Assembly: GCF_025465275.1 (NCBI RefSeq)
Contig: NZ_JAODNK010000037.1
Coordinates: 1 to 40,344, forward strand
Reading direction: 5' to 3'
Length of the DNA: 40,344 nucleotides
Source of the DNA: Nocardia sp.
GTDB taxonomy: Bacteria > Actinomycetota > Actinomycetes > Mycobacteriales > Mycobacteriaceae
Positions 32,888 to 40,344 of the stretch are shown one piece after another. The position numbers and the translations under genes were made by a program. The notes under the pieces are model-generated. The model searched no databases and was not told the DNA's origin. It saw only the letters and a program-made list of their open reading frames with translations. Position 1 is the first letter of the stretch. The number at the start of each line of letters is the position of its first letter.

Positions 32888-34299
32888 TTGTAGCCGGGGA
32901 CCCAATCCTGCATGAGCTTCATGAAGGGCAGTTCGGCATCGAGCTGGGCGCAGATGCCGATGGATCCGCCGAGCACCCGGAAGATCATTATGTACTCGGC
33001 CGGGAGTTGCAGGGCGCGAGCGGTTTTCATCATGTCTTGATTGGTGAGATCGGTGGCCTTACCCGCCACGCGCTGCATCCACTTGCGGGTGAAGTGGAAG
33101 GTCTCGGTCTTGATGGGGTCGGTGAAGGGTCGCAGGTAATCCTGGATTTCCTGGTGGCTCACCGTTTTTCCGGGGATGACCCAGCCATTGGTGGTCATCA
33201 GCTCGGTCAGTTCGTCGAAGCGCTCCTCGACGGCCAGCGCGACCATCTGGCCCAGGATGGGCGGGAACCCATTGGGCAGTGGTGCGCAGGCGCCGTAGTC
33301 GATGACGGCGAGGCGGCCGTCCGGCATGACCATGAAATTGCCGGGGTGCGGGTCGGCGTGCAGCAGCCCCGCGATTGCCGGTGAGGAGAAATGGAATTCG
33401 CCCATCAGCGCGGCGACGCTATTGCGCTGCTCCAGCGTGCCCGCCGGGTCCTCCATACCGTGAGAGATGACCTTGGAGACCGGCGTGGCATTGTCCAGCC
33501 ACTCGGTGACGATCACCTTGGGGGCGCTGGCCACCACCTTCGGCACCAGGAAGCGCGGGTGGCCCTCGAAGGCCTTGGCGAACTGGCGCTGGTGCCCGCC
33601 CTCGATGCGATAGTCGAGTTCTTCCTCGGTGCGCTCGCTGATTTCGGCGAGGATCGGCTTCACATCGGCGCCGGGAATGATCGCGCCCATCATGCCGGCC
33701 ATGCGGTTGAGGGTCTTGAGGTCGGCGCGCAGGGCTTCATCGGCGCCCGGGTACTGCACCTTCACCGCGACAATGCGCCCATCGGACCATTCGGCCTTGT
33801 GCACCTGTCCGATACTGGCCGAGGCGGTGGGATTATCGTCGAATTCCCGGAAGCGTTGCCGCCAGCCGGTTCCGAGTTGCTGGTCGAGTTGACGGTGGAC
33901 GGCGGCGGTCGGCATAGGCGGGGCCGCTGACTGCAACTTGGTGAGGGCTTCGCGGTAGTGCTCGCCGAACTCTTCGGGTACGGCTGCTTCGAACACGGAC
34001 AGCGCCTGCCCGAATTTCATCGCCCCACCCTTGAGCTCGCCCAGCACCGCGAACAGTTGTTCGGCGGCCTTCTGGTTGAGTTCCGCATTGATTTCCTGCT
34101 TATCGCCCCCGGCCAGTTTGCGGCCGAACCCCACGGCCGCTCGCCCTGCGATGCCGAGTGGAATCTTCGCCAACTTGGCATTGCGGGAAGAGCGCTTGCT
34201 CACAATCTCTGACACGCTCCCATCATGCCGATGTCCCAGACGGTTCGCCATGGGAATCAGCTGTAATCGCGGGTCCAGGGCATTAGTGGGATCCGTCAC
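32866..34299 (-). CDS. ABC1/UbiB-family (AarF) atypical kinase
   Basis: The 477-residue protein is related to UbiB/COQ8, unusual kinase-like ATPases linked to isoprenoid quinone and lipid metabolism. Family landmarks are the KxGQ loop (LKGGAMKFGQALSVFEAA), ASIGQVHKAEWSDGRIVAVKVQYPG split as ASIGQVHKA and VAVKVQYPGADEA, the catalytic-loop HADPHPGNFMVMPDG and the metal-binding VIDYG. GTG 34299 is chosen because it overlaps the upstream stop (GTGA) and has GGAG five bases before it. Starting at GTG 34215 would better match the length of mycobacterial Rv3197. It is co-transcribed with the TOMM/ThiF-like gene. Its physiological substrate is unknown. Confidence 0.93.
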   Translation of the reverse strand: MTDPTNALDPRLQLIPMANRLGHRHDGSVSEIVSKRSSRNAKLAKIPLGIAGRAAVGFGRKLAGGDKQEINAELNQKAAEQLFAVLGELKGGAMKFGQALSVFEAAVPEEFGEHYREALTKLQSAAPPMPTAAVHRQLDQQLGTGWRQRFREFDDNPTASASIGQVHKAEWSDGRIVAVKVQYPGADEALRADLKTLNRMAGMMGAIIPGADVKPILAEISERTEEELDYRIEGGHQRQFAKAFEGHPRFLVPKVVASAPKVIVTEWLDNATPVSKVISHGMEDPAGTLEQRNSVAALMGEFHFSSPAIAGLLHADPHPGNFMVMPDGRLAVIDYGACAPLPNGFPPILGQMVALAVEERFDELTELMTTNGWVIPGKTVSHQEIQDYLRPFTDPIKTETFHFTRKWMQRVAGKATDLTNQDMMKTARALQLPAEYIMIFRVLGGSIGICAQLDAELPFMKLMQDWVPGYKEYRTAS

Positions 34300-35237
34300 A
34301 GCAACTCCGCTCGGCTATTGCCGTACACCCCGGGATCAGCGTCGGCCGAGCGCATTTCGGCTGCGGCGGACTCTCCGGCAGCTTCCTGGACACCTTCGGC
34401 AGCATCGGTGCAACCGCAGTGCGGGTGGACCGACCAGGGCCGGAACTCGAGGTGGTGCGAGTCCAGATCCAGTTCCAGCGTCGAGTTCAGGGTGGCCGGC
34501 GCCTGATCGTCGCGGCCGTACGCAATGGTCTCGACCTCACCGAGCGCCAAGGCCGCGGTAGCCGCTATACCGGCGGGGGAGAGGTAGCCCACGCGCCCAA
34601 GTAATTGAGCACACAGATGCGGCCAGTCCGGATCATGATCACAACGGTGCAGATCGGCGCAGCGCAGGCAGCTGGTCGCACCCGGCAGCACCAGCGGGCC
34701 GATAACACCGCGCCCGTCGCGAATGCGCACCTGCAGATGCGGAATGCGGCGTCGCATGAGCTCGGCGACCAGCGCCGGATCGGGTACCAGCGCATCGGCC
34801 AGCACCACGAGATCGGGATGCACGGTGCGCTGCGTGGCAGCGTGGCCGGGCGCGGAATGGCTGGGCTGCAAGCCGATTCGGCGCAGACCCTCGATCAACG
34901 CGTCCGACAGCGGCCCGCGCCCGTGCACCCGCACATTGCGTAATCGCGAACCGGCGTCCTCCCGGGCCAGTAGCCCGGCGGCGGCCATCTCGTCCAGCAG
35001 CGTCCGCGTGGCCCCGGCGTCGAACCCCAATTCCCCGGCATGCGAAAGAATCTCGGATCGGGTGCGCACCCCGTCCAGCAGCCGCAGTAGCGCGGGCACG
35101 GCCTCCGCGGGGCCCGGCGGTCGCAGCACGACAGCATGCCCGGGATCCCAGCCCAACTGCACCAACCCATTACACCGCCGCAGCACCGCGATTCGCGGAT
35201 GCAGCATCGGCCCGTGCGTACGTGGCAGCGTCGTCAT
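34296..35237 (-). CDS. TOMM leader-binding / ThiF-like protein (Rv3196-like)
   Basis: The 313-residue protein begins with a winged-helix-like part (about 1-95, including LLRLLDGVRTRSEILSHA). A Rossmann-like region then starts NVRVHGRGPLSDALIEGL, and a late module has SCLRCADLHRCDHDPDWP. That last pattern is typical of the E1/ThiF-derived partner proteins of azoline-forming cyclodehydratases ('TOMM precursor leader-binding'). No YcaO enzyme or precursor peptide is seen nearby, so a role in peptide modification is not supported by context. HPHCGC near residues 272-277 adds two more cysteines. It is coupled to the ABC1 kinase by a 4-base overlap, as in mycobacteria. Confidence 0.8.
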   Translation of the reverse strand: MTTLPRTHGPMLHPRIAVLRRCNGLVQLGWDPGHAVVLRPPGPAEAVPALLRLLDGVRTRSEILSHAGELGFDAGATRTLLDEMAAAGLLAREDAGSRLRNVRVHGRGPLSDALIEGLRRIGLQPSHSAPGHAATQRTVHPDLVVLADALVPDPALVAELMRRRIPHLQVRIRDGRGVIGPLVLPGATSCLRCADLHRCDHDPDWPHLCAQLLGRVGYLSPAGIAATAALALGEVETIAYGRDDQAPATLNSTLELDLDSHHLEFRPWSVHPHCGCTDAAEGVQEAAGESAAAEMRSADADPGVYGNSRAELL

Positions 35238-35267
35238 AACAGCAGTGTGCGCCGCCCCGTAAACGAA

Positions 35268-35311
35268 ATAACTCGTGAAAACGCTTAACCACCAGCGCTT
35301 TCACGAGTTAT
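35268..35311. repeat. Large hairpin upstream of the TOMM/ThiF-like gene
   Basis: The 18-base arms 35268-35285 and 35294-35311 are complementary with one mismatch (ATAACTCGTGAAAACGCT against AGCGCTTTCACGAGTTAT) around an 8-base loop. It starts 31 bp upstream of the ATG at 35237 and could be an operator or a processed RNA structure. The right arm runs into TTATCCACA (35308-35316). Confidence 0.8.
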
Positions 35312-35372
35312 CCACAAGTAGCTCGAACGGGATTGCGCACCCGGCGTGCATCGCGCGCGGTCACTCACGCCC

Positions 35373-35462
35373 CGTCATCCCGGCACGCTTTTGGCCGGGA
35401 TCCACGCCTGTAGTGCCTCAACGGCCGCAGTGGATTCCGGCCAAAAGCACGCCGGAATGACG
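35373..35462. repeat. 90-bp imperfect inverted repeat (MITE/REP-like)
   Basis: The 33-base arms 35373-35405 and 35430-35462 match at 29 positions in reverse complement, with a 24-base unpaired centre. The ends are CGTCATCCCGG and CCGGAATGACG. The arms contain GCTTTTGGCCGG and CCGGCCAAAAGC. It lies just past the stop of the zincin-like gene. Ends of this kind recur in many bacterial intergenic palindromes, so it is probably one member of a dispersed family. It may also act as a terminator. Confidence 0.88.
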
Positions 35463-35469
35463 AAGGCGC

Positions 35470-36906
35470 TCAGGAGGCCGGCTTGTCGCCTTCGTCCTCG
35501 TCGTCGGGCTTGTCGCCCGACTCCGTCTTGTCGCCCTCGGCCTTGTCCATGGACTCCTTGGCCGCGCGCTCGCGGGCCTCGGTCTCGGCCAGCTGCGCCA
35601 TCGGATCGTCGAAAGCTGTGGTCCCGCCGCCCAGCACCGTATCGATGAAGCCGGCCGGTGCGTCCAGATCGGAGGAGTCGGGCAGCAGATCCGGGTGCGC
35701 CCAGATGCCGTCGCGCTTCTCGACACCGGCGTCGGTGGTCAGTCGCCGCCACAGTGTGGCCGCCTCGCGCACCTTGCGCGGCCGCAATTCCAGCCCGACC
35801 AGGGTGGCGAAGGTCTGCTCCGCCGGACCACCGGTCGCCCGGCGGCGGCGCAGCGTTTCAGCGAGCGCGCCCGCGCCCGGCAGTCGATCGCCGACCGCAT
35901 CGGTCACCACGGTCTCCACCCAGCCCTCGATGAGGGCGAGCAGCGTCTCCAGGCGATCGAGCGCGGCCTGCTGCTCGGGCGTGGTCTGCGGCTCGAAGGT
36001 GCCCTGTGCGAGCAGCTCCTCCAGCTTCGACGGATCCTGCGCCAGCGTCATGGGGTCGAGCCCCGCCGCGGCCTGCTCGATGGCCGAGAAATCCATCTTG
36101 ATGCCGCGTGCGTATTCCTCGACCGCGCCCAGCACCTGCTGCCGCAGCCACGACACATGCGCGAAGAGGCGCTGATGCGCGGCCTCGCGGGCGGCGAGGT
36201 AGACCAGGATCTCGCTCTCCGGCTGCTCCAGCCCGGCACTGAATTCGGCAATGGCCGTGGGCAGCAGCGCCGCGGTGCCGTCGGGGCCGAGCGGCAGGCC
36301 GATATCGGTGGAGGTCAGTACCTCCTTGGCGAGCTGGCCCAGTGCGGAGCCCAGCTGCGAACCGAAGGCGAGCCCGCCCATCTGGCCGAGCATGCCCATC
36401 ATGGGCGCCGCGAATTCCTTGGCCTCGGCGGGCAGGGTCGCGGTCCACATGCCGGAAACCTGTTCGGCCACCGGATCGCAGAGCCGCTTCCAGGTGGGCA
36501 GCGTCTCCTCGATCCAGTCGTTGGCTGTCCAGGCGACGGTCTTGGTGGCGCCCGCGGGCAGTGTGGTCACCGGATCCAGCCACAGTTCGGCGAGATGCGC
36601 GGCATCGGCGACGGCACGCTGGGCGCCGGCGGTGACGGGCGTGACACTCGAACCGAGCTGCTGGCGGGCCAATCGCTTGGCGAGGTCGTAGTTGACCGGA
36701 CCGGATTGGCCGCCCGGCTGACTCATGCTGGTGAACATCTGACCCAGCTGACTCAGCATCTGCCCCAGTTGCGAGGGATCGAATCCGCCGCCACCCGGAC
36801 CACCGAATCCGAACGGGTTGTTCGCACCAGAACCGCTGGACTCGTCACCGGGCTTGCGCTCCGGGTCGTCGTCACGATTCGAGAATCCGAACGGAATGTC
36901 ACTCAT
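35470..36906 (-). CDS. Zincin-like zinc-dependent metalloprotease family protein (Rv3195-like)
   Basis: The 478-residue protein starts at ATG 36906 (MSDIPFGFSNRDDDPERKPG). A flexible Gly/Pro-rich N-terminus (GANNPFGFGGPGGGGFDPSQ) leads into a helical core with WLDPVTTLPAG and WIEETLPTWKRLCDPVAEQV. The REAAHQRLFAHVSWLRQQV helix near 225-243 carries the His pair read as the zinc site in this family (DUF2342, once called F420-associated). The C-terminus is a highly charged Asp/Glu/Lys tail. Proteolytic activity is predicted from the family, not seen. It is divergent from the PDZ/Lon-like protease. Confidence 0.88.
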   Translation of the reverse strand: MSDIPFGFSNRDDDPERKPGDESSGSGANNPFGFGGPGGGGFDPSQLGQMLSQLGQMFTSMSQPGGQSGPVNYDLAKRLARQQLGSSVTPVTAGAQRAVADAAHLAELWLDPVTTLPAGATKTVAWTANDWIEETLPTWKRLCDPVAEQVSGMWTATLPAEAKEFAAPMMGMLGQMGGLAFGSQLGSALGQLAKEVLTSTDIGLPLGPDGTAALLPTAIAEFSAGLEQPESEILVYLAAREAAHQRLFAHVSWLRQQVLGAVEEYARGIKMDFSAIEQAAAGLDPMTLAQDPSKLEELLAQGTFEPQTTPEQQAALDRLETLLALIEGWVETVVTDAVGDRLPGAGALAETLRRRRATGGPAEQTFATLVGLELRPRKVREAATLWRRLTTDAGVEKRDGIWAHPDLLPDSSDLDAPAGFIDTVLGGGTTAFDDPMAQLAETEARERAAKESMDKAEGDKTESGDKPDDEDEGDKPAS

Positions 36907-36978
36907 ACCTACTACGGTACTGGAGCCGCGGGTGGGGCGAACCGCAGAGCGGAGCGCGGCATTCGAGTGCATCACCAG

Positions 36979-36984
36979 TACCCT
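36979..36984 (+). promoter_or_regulatory. -10 element (TACCCT) for a leaderless PDZ-protease mRNA
   Basis: TACCCT fits TANNNT and ends seven bases before GTG 36992, so transcription probably starts at the start codon itself. No ribosome site precedes that GTG. Confidence 0.55.
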
Positions 36985-36991
36985 TGGCCGC

Positions 36992-38017
36992 GTGAACCGT
37001 CGGATATTCACCCTGCTCGCTGCCTTGATCCCGATTCTGGCGCTCGGGATCGTGGGCAGCGTCGTCACCGTCCCGTTCGTGGCGCTCGGACCTGGTCCGA
37101 CATTCAATACGCTGGGCGAGGTGAGTGGAAAACAGGTGGTAGAGGTGCGTGGCGCGCCCCTGGACCCGACCACCGGCAATCTGAATATGACGACGGTCTC
37201 CGTTCGCGACCAGCTGAATATCTTCGAGGCATTCGGCCTCTGGGTAGATGGTCAGCACGGTCTGGTTCCGCGTGCCGAGGTGTATCCGCCCGGGGTGTCG
37301 CGTGACGAGATAGACAAAAGCAATCAGCAGGACTTCAAGGACTCCGAAGACAATGCCGAATTGGCCGCATTGCATTTCTTGAAGATGCCGACGGTGGTGC
37401 GCTTGCGCGCGGTTACCGAGGACGGGCCCGCCAAGGATGTGTTGCGCAAGGGCGACGAATTGGTGAGTGTCGCCGGTAAGCCGATCACGACCTCCAAGGA
37501 TGTGGTGTCCGCGGTATCGGGCGCCAAGCCCGGGAGTGCGATTCCGGTGGTGTTCCGCCGCGACGGGGCCGAGCAGAGCGCCGAGATAACTCTCGGGGCG
37601 CGCCCGGACGATTCCAGCAAGGGCTACCTCGGCATCACGCCGGGTGAATATGCCAGCGGCACGCTCGAGGCCGACTTCAACCTCGCCGAGATCGGTGGTC
37701 CGTCCGCGGGCCTCATGTTCACCCTCGCCCTCATCGACAAGCTCACGCCCGGTGAGTTGAGCGGCGGCAAGTTCGTCGCGGGCACCGGCACCATCGACCC
37801 CGACGGCAAGGTCGGCCCGATCGGCGGGATCCAGTACAAGATGATCGCCGCCCGCGAGGCGGGCGCGGAGACCTTCCTGGTCCCCGCCGCCAACTGCAGC
37901 GAGGCGGCGCAGCGCACCCCCGACGGCCTGCGCCTGGTCAAGGTCGAAAACCTCGCCGTCGCAGTCCAATCCCTGGACGACATCAATGCCGGCAAGGACG
38001 TCCCCAGCTGCAGCTAG
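36992..38017 (+). CDS. Membrane-anchored PDZ/Lon-like serine protease (Rv3194c-like)
   Basis: The 341-residue protein has one N-terminal membrane helix (IFTLLAALIPILALGIVGSVV). An extracytoplasmic PDZ domain follows (VVRLRAVTEDGPAKDVLRKG, then GKPITTSKDVVSAV), and then a Lon-type protease domain. The Ser-Lys dyad is visible as GGPSAGLMFTLALIDKL with Ser near 234, and KVGPIGGIQYKMIAAREAGA with the Lys of YKM. This is the YlbL/Rv3194c type. GTG 36992 is chosen because it begins the membrane helix and sits seven bases after a -10 element; the frame is open upstream to 36818 without homology. A terminator follows. Confidence 0.92.
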   Translation: MNRRIFTLLAALIPILALGIVGSVVTVPFVALGPGPTFNTLGEVSGKQVVEVRGAPLDPTTGNLNMTTVSVRDQLNIFEAFGLWVDGQHGLVPRAEVYPPGVSRDEIDKSNQQDFKDSEDNAELAALHFLKMPTVVRLRAVTEDGPAKDVLRKGDELVSVAGKPITTSKDVVSAVSGAKPGSAIPVVFRRDGAEQSAEITLGARPDDSSKGYLGITPGEYASGTLEADFNLAEIGGPSAGLMFTLALIDKLTPGELSGGKFVAGTGTIDPDGKVGPIGGIQYKMIAAREAGAETFLVPAANCSEAAQRTPDGLRLVKVENLAVAVQSLDDINAGKDVPSCS

Positions 38018-38038
38018 GCACAGCTGTCTCGAAACAAG

Positions 38039-38080
38039 AATCGCGCCCGCTGCCGGATGGCAGCGGGCGCGATTGCTTTC
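38039..38080 (+). terminator. Strong hairpin between convergent genes
   Basis: A 16-bp perfect stem (AATCGCGCCCGCTGCC 38039-38054 with 38059-38074) and a GGAT loop are followed by GCTTTC. It lies between the PDZ-protease stop (38017) and the convergent PPA1309-family stop (38096). Confidence 0.88.
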
Positions 38081-38095
38081 GGTCTTCGACTGCTG

Positions 38096-38698
38096 TCAGT
38101 CCTCGGGCTCGTTGTCCAGTGTCTGCCGCACGGCATCGACCAGGTTCGGCGCGAGGTTCGGCGCGGTGCGGAGCTCGAGATCGCCGAACGGGTCTTCCTC
38201 GTGTTCGGCGGGCCGCACCTGCAGCAGCGACAGTGAGGTGCCGTCGCGGAGCACGCCGACGAACAGACGTGCGTCGCGGCGCTCCGGGTGTGTCACCGCG
38301 GCCTGCCTTCCGGCGGAGTCGGCGGCGTCGGGATCGGCGAGCAACGGTGCGATGGCATCGTCCAGGGTCTGCTCGGCGTCCGGCGGCAGTACCACGATCT
38401 GCTGCACCAGTACGCAGCCTTCGACGGCCTGCGGCCAGCTGGTGGTGGCGAGGAATTCGTCGAGCGCGCGCGGATGGTCGCCGTTGATGTCCTCCGGGAA
38501 CGGTTCCTGCGCAATGGGAGTCAGGGCGTCTTCGGAGTCGACCTGATCCAGCAGCGAAGGTTCGGCGGCTACCAGGTCGACCGTCGGTACCAGCGCGAAC
38601 ATCTGCGGCGGGCGGTCCCAGCCTTCGCCGTCGGCGTACTCGGCGACTTCACGGATGCACCGGTACAGGGCGGATGCGGCCCACTGCTCAGGGTTCAC
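38096..38698 (-). CDS. PPA1309-family protein of unknown function
   Basis: The 200-residue acidic protein starts at GTG 38698, eight bases after GAGGA. Recognisable family text includes [48 protein letters not shown] and [17 protein letters not shown]. The family is widespread in actinobacteria and has no assigned role. There is no signal peptide or membrane helix, so it is cytoplasmic. It is divergent from the UPF0182 membrane protein and convergent with the PDZ protease; the same trio commonly occurs together in this order of bacteria. Confidence 0.88.
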   Translation of the reverse strand: MNPEQWAASALYRCIREVAEYADGEGWDRPPQMFALVPTVDLVAAEPSLLDQVDSEDALTPIAQEPFPEDINGDHPRALDEFLATTSWPQAVEGCVLVQQIVVLPPDAEQTLDDAIAPLLADPDAADSAGRQAAVTHPERRDARLFVGVLRDGTSLSLLQVRPAEHEEDPFGDLELRTAPNLAPNLVDAVRQTLDNEPED

Positions 38699-38875
38699 CC
38701 GACAATCCTCGCATCGGCTTCCGAGAGTCTCGAGTGCGGGTGTTGGGCGGGAACGGGGGCGATTTACGTAGAGTGGGGCGCGAACGGTCCCCCGGGACCA
38801 GCTCGCATCATCGGACTGCGGTGTACCGACCGGTATTTCCGGCGCGGGCCTGCCAGACCCTGGGAGAGTGGCATC

Positions 38876-40344
38876 GTGGGCATGCGCCCCCCGACAGGCT
38901 TACCTTCGCTGTCACGCCGCAGCCGAATACTGCTGGTGACAGCGCTGGCATTGGCTGCCTTGTTATTGGTCGGGCCTCGGCTCACCGACGCCTATACGAA
39001 CTGGTTGTGGTTCGGGGAGGTCGGTTTCCGAGGTGTTTTCACTCGGGTGCTGCTGACCCGATTCCTCCTCTTCCTCGTGGTTGCACTGGTGGTCGGCGCG
39101 ATCATCTGGTTGTCGCTGCTGCTGGCGTACCGGTCGCGTCCGGTGTTCGTGCCGGTGTCCGGACCCGGCGATCCGATCGCGCGTTATCGCACCACCGTCA
39201 TGGGCCGATTGCGCCTGTTCGGCATCGGGATTCCATTGCTGATCGGTCTGCTGTCGGGTCTGGTGGCGCAGTCGAGCTGGGCGACGGTGCAGCTGTTCCT
39301 GCACGGCGGCAAGTTCGGTGTGCAGGATCCGCAGTTCCATCTGGACATCGGCTTCTACACGTTCGATCTGCCGTTCTATCGCATGGTGCTGAACTGGCTG
39401 TTCGTTGCCGTGGTGATCGCGTTCTTCGCGAATCTGGTGACGCACTACGTGTTCGGCGGTCTGCGCCTGGCTGGTCGCGAGGGCACGCTGAGCACGGCGG
39501 CGCGCGTTCAGCTGGCGGTGCTGGCGGGACTCTTCGTGCTGCTCAAGGCGATTGCGTACTGGTTCGACCGGTATGCGTTGCTGTCGAGCACCCGTAAGGA
39601 ACCGACCTTCAGCGGTGGTTCCTACACCGATATCAATGCTGTGTTGCCCGCCAAGCTGATCCTGCTGTCCATCGCGGTGATCTGTGCGCTCGCGTTCTTC
39701 GCCGGAGTGGTGCTGCGCGACTTGCGGATTCCGGCCATGGCGGCGGCGCTGCTGGTGCTGTCCTCGCTACTGGTCGGCGCGGTGTGGCCGCTGCTGGTGG
39801 AGCAGTTCTCGGTGCGCCCGAATGCGGCCACCAAGGAGAGCGCGTATATCCAGCGCAATATCGCGGCCACCCGTGATGCGTATGGACTCACGCCGGACAA
39901 GGTGGAGTACTCCGACTACGCGGGCGCGGCGACCAAGGATCCGGTGACGGTCCCCGCTGACCAGTCGACCATCAAGAACATCCGTTTGCTGGACCCGAAC
40001 CTGTTGACCCAGACCTTCATCCAGCGCAATCAGCAGCTGCAGAACTTCTACGGCTTCCCGGATCCGCTCGATATCGACCGCTACACCATCAATGGTCAAA
40101 TGGGCGATTACATCGTGGCGGCCCGTGAACTGCAGCCGCAGAACCTGTCCGGCAACCAGACCGACTGGATCAACAAGCACACCGTCTACACGCACGGCAA
40201 TGGCTTCGTGGCCTCTCCTGCGAACCAGGTGAATGTGGCTCCGCCCAAGGACACCGCGGCGGCGCAGGCGGCGGCGGGCAGTGACTCCGGCGGCGGCTAC
40301 GGCTATCCGACGTTCAATATCGGTGACCTGTCCACGGTGAGTGA
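38876..40344 (+). CDS. UPF0182 integral membrane protein (5' part, runs off the window)
   Basis: The 489 visible codons from GTG 38876 have no stop; the full protein in M. tuberculosis (Rv3193c) is about 990 residues. GGGAG at 38862-38866 is nine bases upstream. Membrane helices include [107 protein letters not shown] and [21 protein letters not shown] large extracytoplasmic domain begins after residue about 310. Family motifs [28 protein letters not shown] and [19 protein letters not shown] are clear. Function is unknown. Confidence 0.95.
   Translation, partial: MGMRPPTGLPSLSRRSRILLVTALALAALLLVGPRLTDAYTNWLWFGEVGFRGVFTRVLLTRFLLFLVVALVVGAIIWLSLLLAYRSRPVFVPVSGPGDPIARYRTTVMGRLRLFGIGIPLLIGLLSGLVAQSSWATVQLFLHGGKFGVQDPQFHLDIGFYTFDLPFYRMVLNWLFVAVVIAFFANLVTHYVFGGLRLAGREGTLSTAARVQLAVLAGLFVLLKAIAYWFDRYALLSSTRKEPTFSGGSYTDINAVLPAKLILLSIAVICALAFFAGVVLRDLRIPAMAAALLVLSSLLVGAVWPLLVEQFSVRPNAATKESAYIQRNIAATRDAYGLTPDKVEYSDYAGAATKDPVTVPADQSTIKNIRLLDPNLLTQTFIQRNQQLQNFYGFPDPLDIDRYTINGQMGDYIVAARELQPQNLSGNQTDWINKHTVYTHGNGFVASPANQVNVAPPKDTAAAQAAAGSDSGGGYGYPTFNIGDLSTVS

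Noticed and set aside
35308..35316. TTATCCACA, a consensus DnaA box, as a replication-origin sign
   Set aside because: It is a single box with no cluster, no AT-rich unwinding region and no dnaA/dnaN neighbours. It lies in the arm of a hairpin and is probably chance.
38740..38780. Possible ECF-sigma promoter (GGGAAC ... CGTAG) before the UPF0182 gene
   Set aside because: The match to any specific sigma-factor consensus is too loose to assign a spacing or a factor.

Overview
The window is high-GC actinobacterial DNA. Its gene content points to the Mycobacteriales, most likely Nocardia or a close relative. The evidence is AdnAB, UvrD2 with a tetracysteine and HRDC tail, WhiB7, mycoredoxin, an actinobacterial MobA-MoeA fusion, frequent GTG starts and several leaderless promoters. 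From about 15.1 kb to the right edge, gene order follows the Mycobacterium tuberculosis block Rv3204-lipV-adnA-adnB-Rv3200c-nudC-mrx1-uvrD2-whiB7-Rv3197-Rv3196-Rv3195-Rv3194c-Rv3193c (recalled from memory, not searched). Four genes (SRPBCC, EVE, MarR, LtrA) sit between mycoredoxin and uvrD2, and one PPA1309-family gene sits between the Rv3194c- and Rv3193c-like genes.

Layout. 1-590: end of a probable TetR regulator, then a repeat-rich intergenic block. 585-8385: a formylglycine-type arylsulfatase divergent from a four-gene ABC importer (lipoprotein, two permeases, double ATPase). The importer is preceded by a predicted leaderless 26-codon ORF ending in a Cys-Arg-Arg-Cys segment. I read this as a sulfur-scavenging locus with a cysteine-sensing attenuator. 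8539-12362: two paralogous XRE/MmyB-type regulators flank a fused MobA-MoeA molybdenum cofactor gene. 12381-15024: an alpha/beta hydrolase, an unrecognised 140-residue protein, a WhiB2-like regulator and a double VOC protein.

15106-25124: an alkyltransferase-like protein and a LipV-like hydrolase, divergent from adnA-adnB (double-strand-break resecting helicase-nuclease) and a K+ channel with an RCK domain. Both Adn subunits carry unusual low-complexity insertions. 25125-29242: repeats, NudC, a strong terminator, mycoredoxin, and a probably leaderless SRPBCC-EVE-MarR operon. That operon's promoter is overlain by a perfect 22-bp palindrome. LtrA follows convergently. 29252-32793: a possible frameshifted mini-gene, uvrD2, and whiB7. 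The whiB7 leader is long and contains a candidate WhiB7-dependent promoter, an upstream ORF and an attenuator.

32826-40344: an ABC1 kinase with a TOMM/ThiF-like partner, two intergenic inverted repeats, a zincin-like protein, a leaderless PDZ/Lon-like protease, a PPA1309-family protein and a partial UPF0182 membrane protein. I saw no tRNA, rRNA, CRISPR array, transposase or phage genes. All functional calls come from motif reading only.
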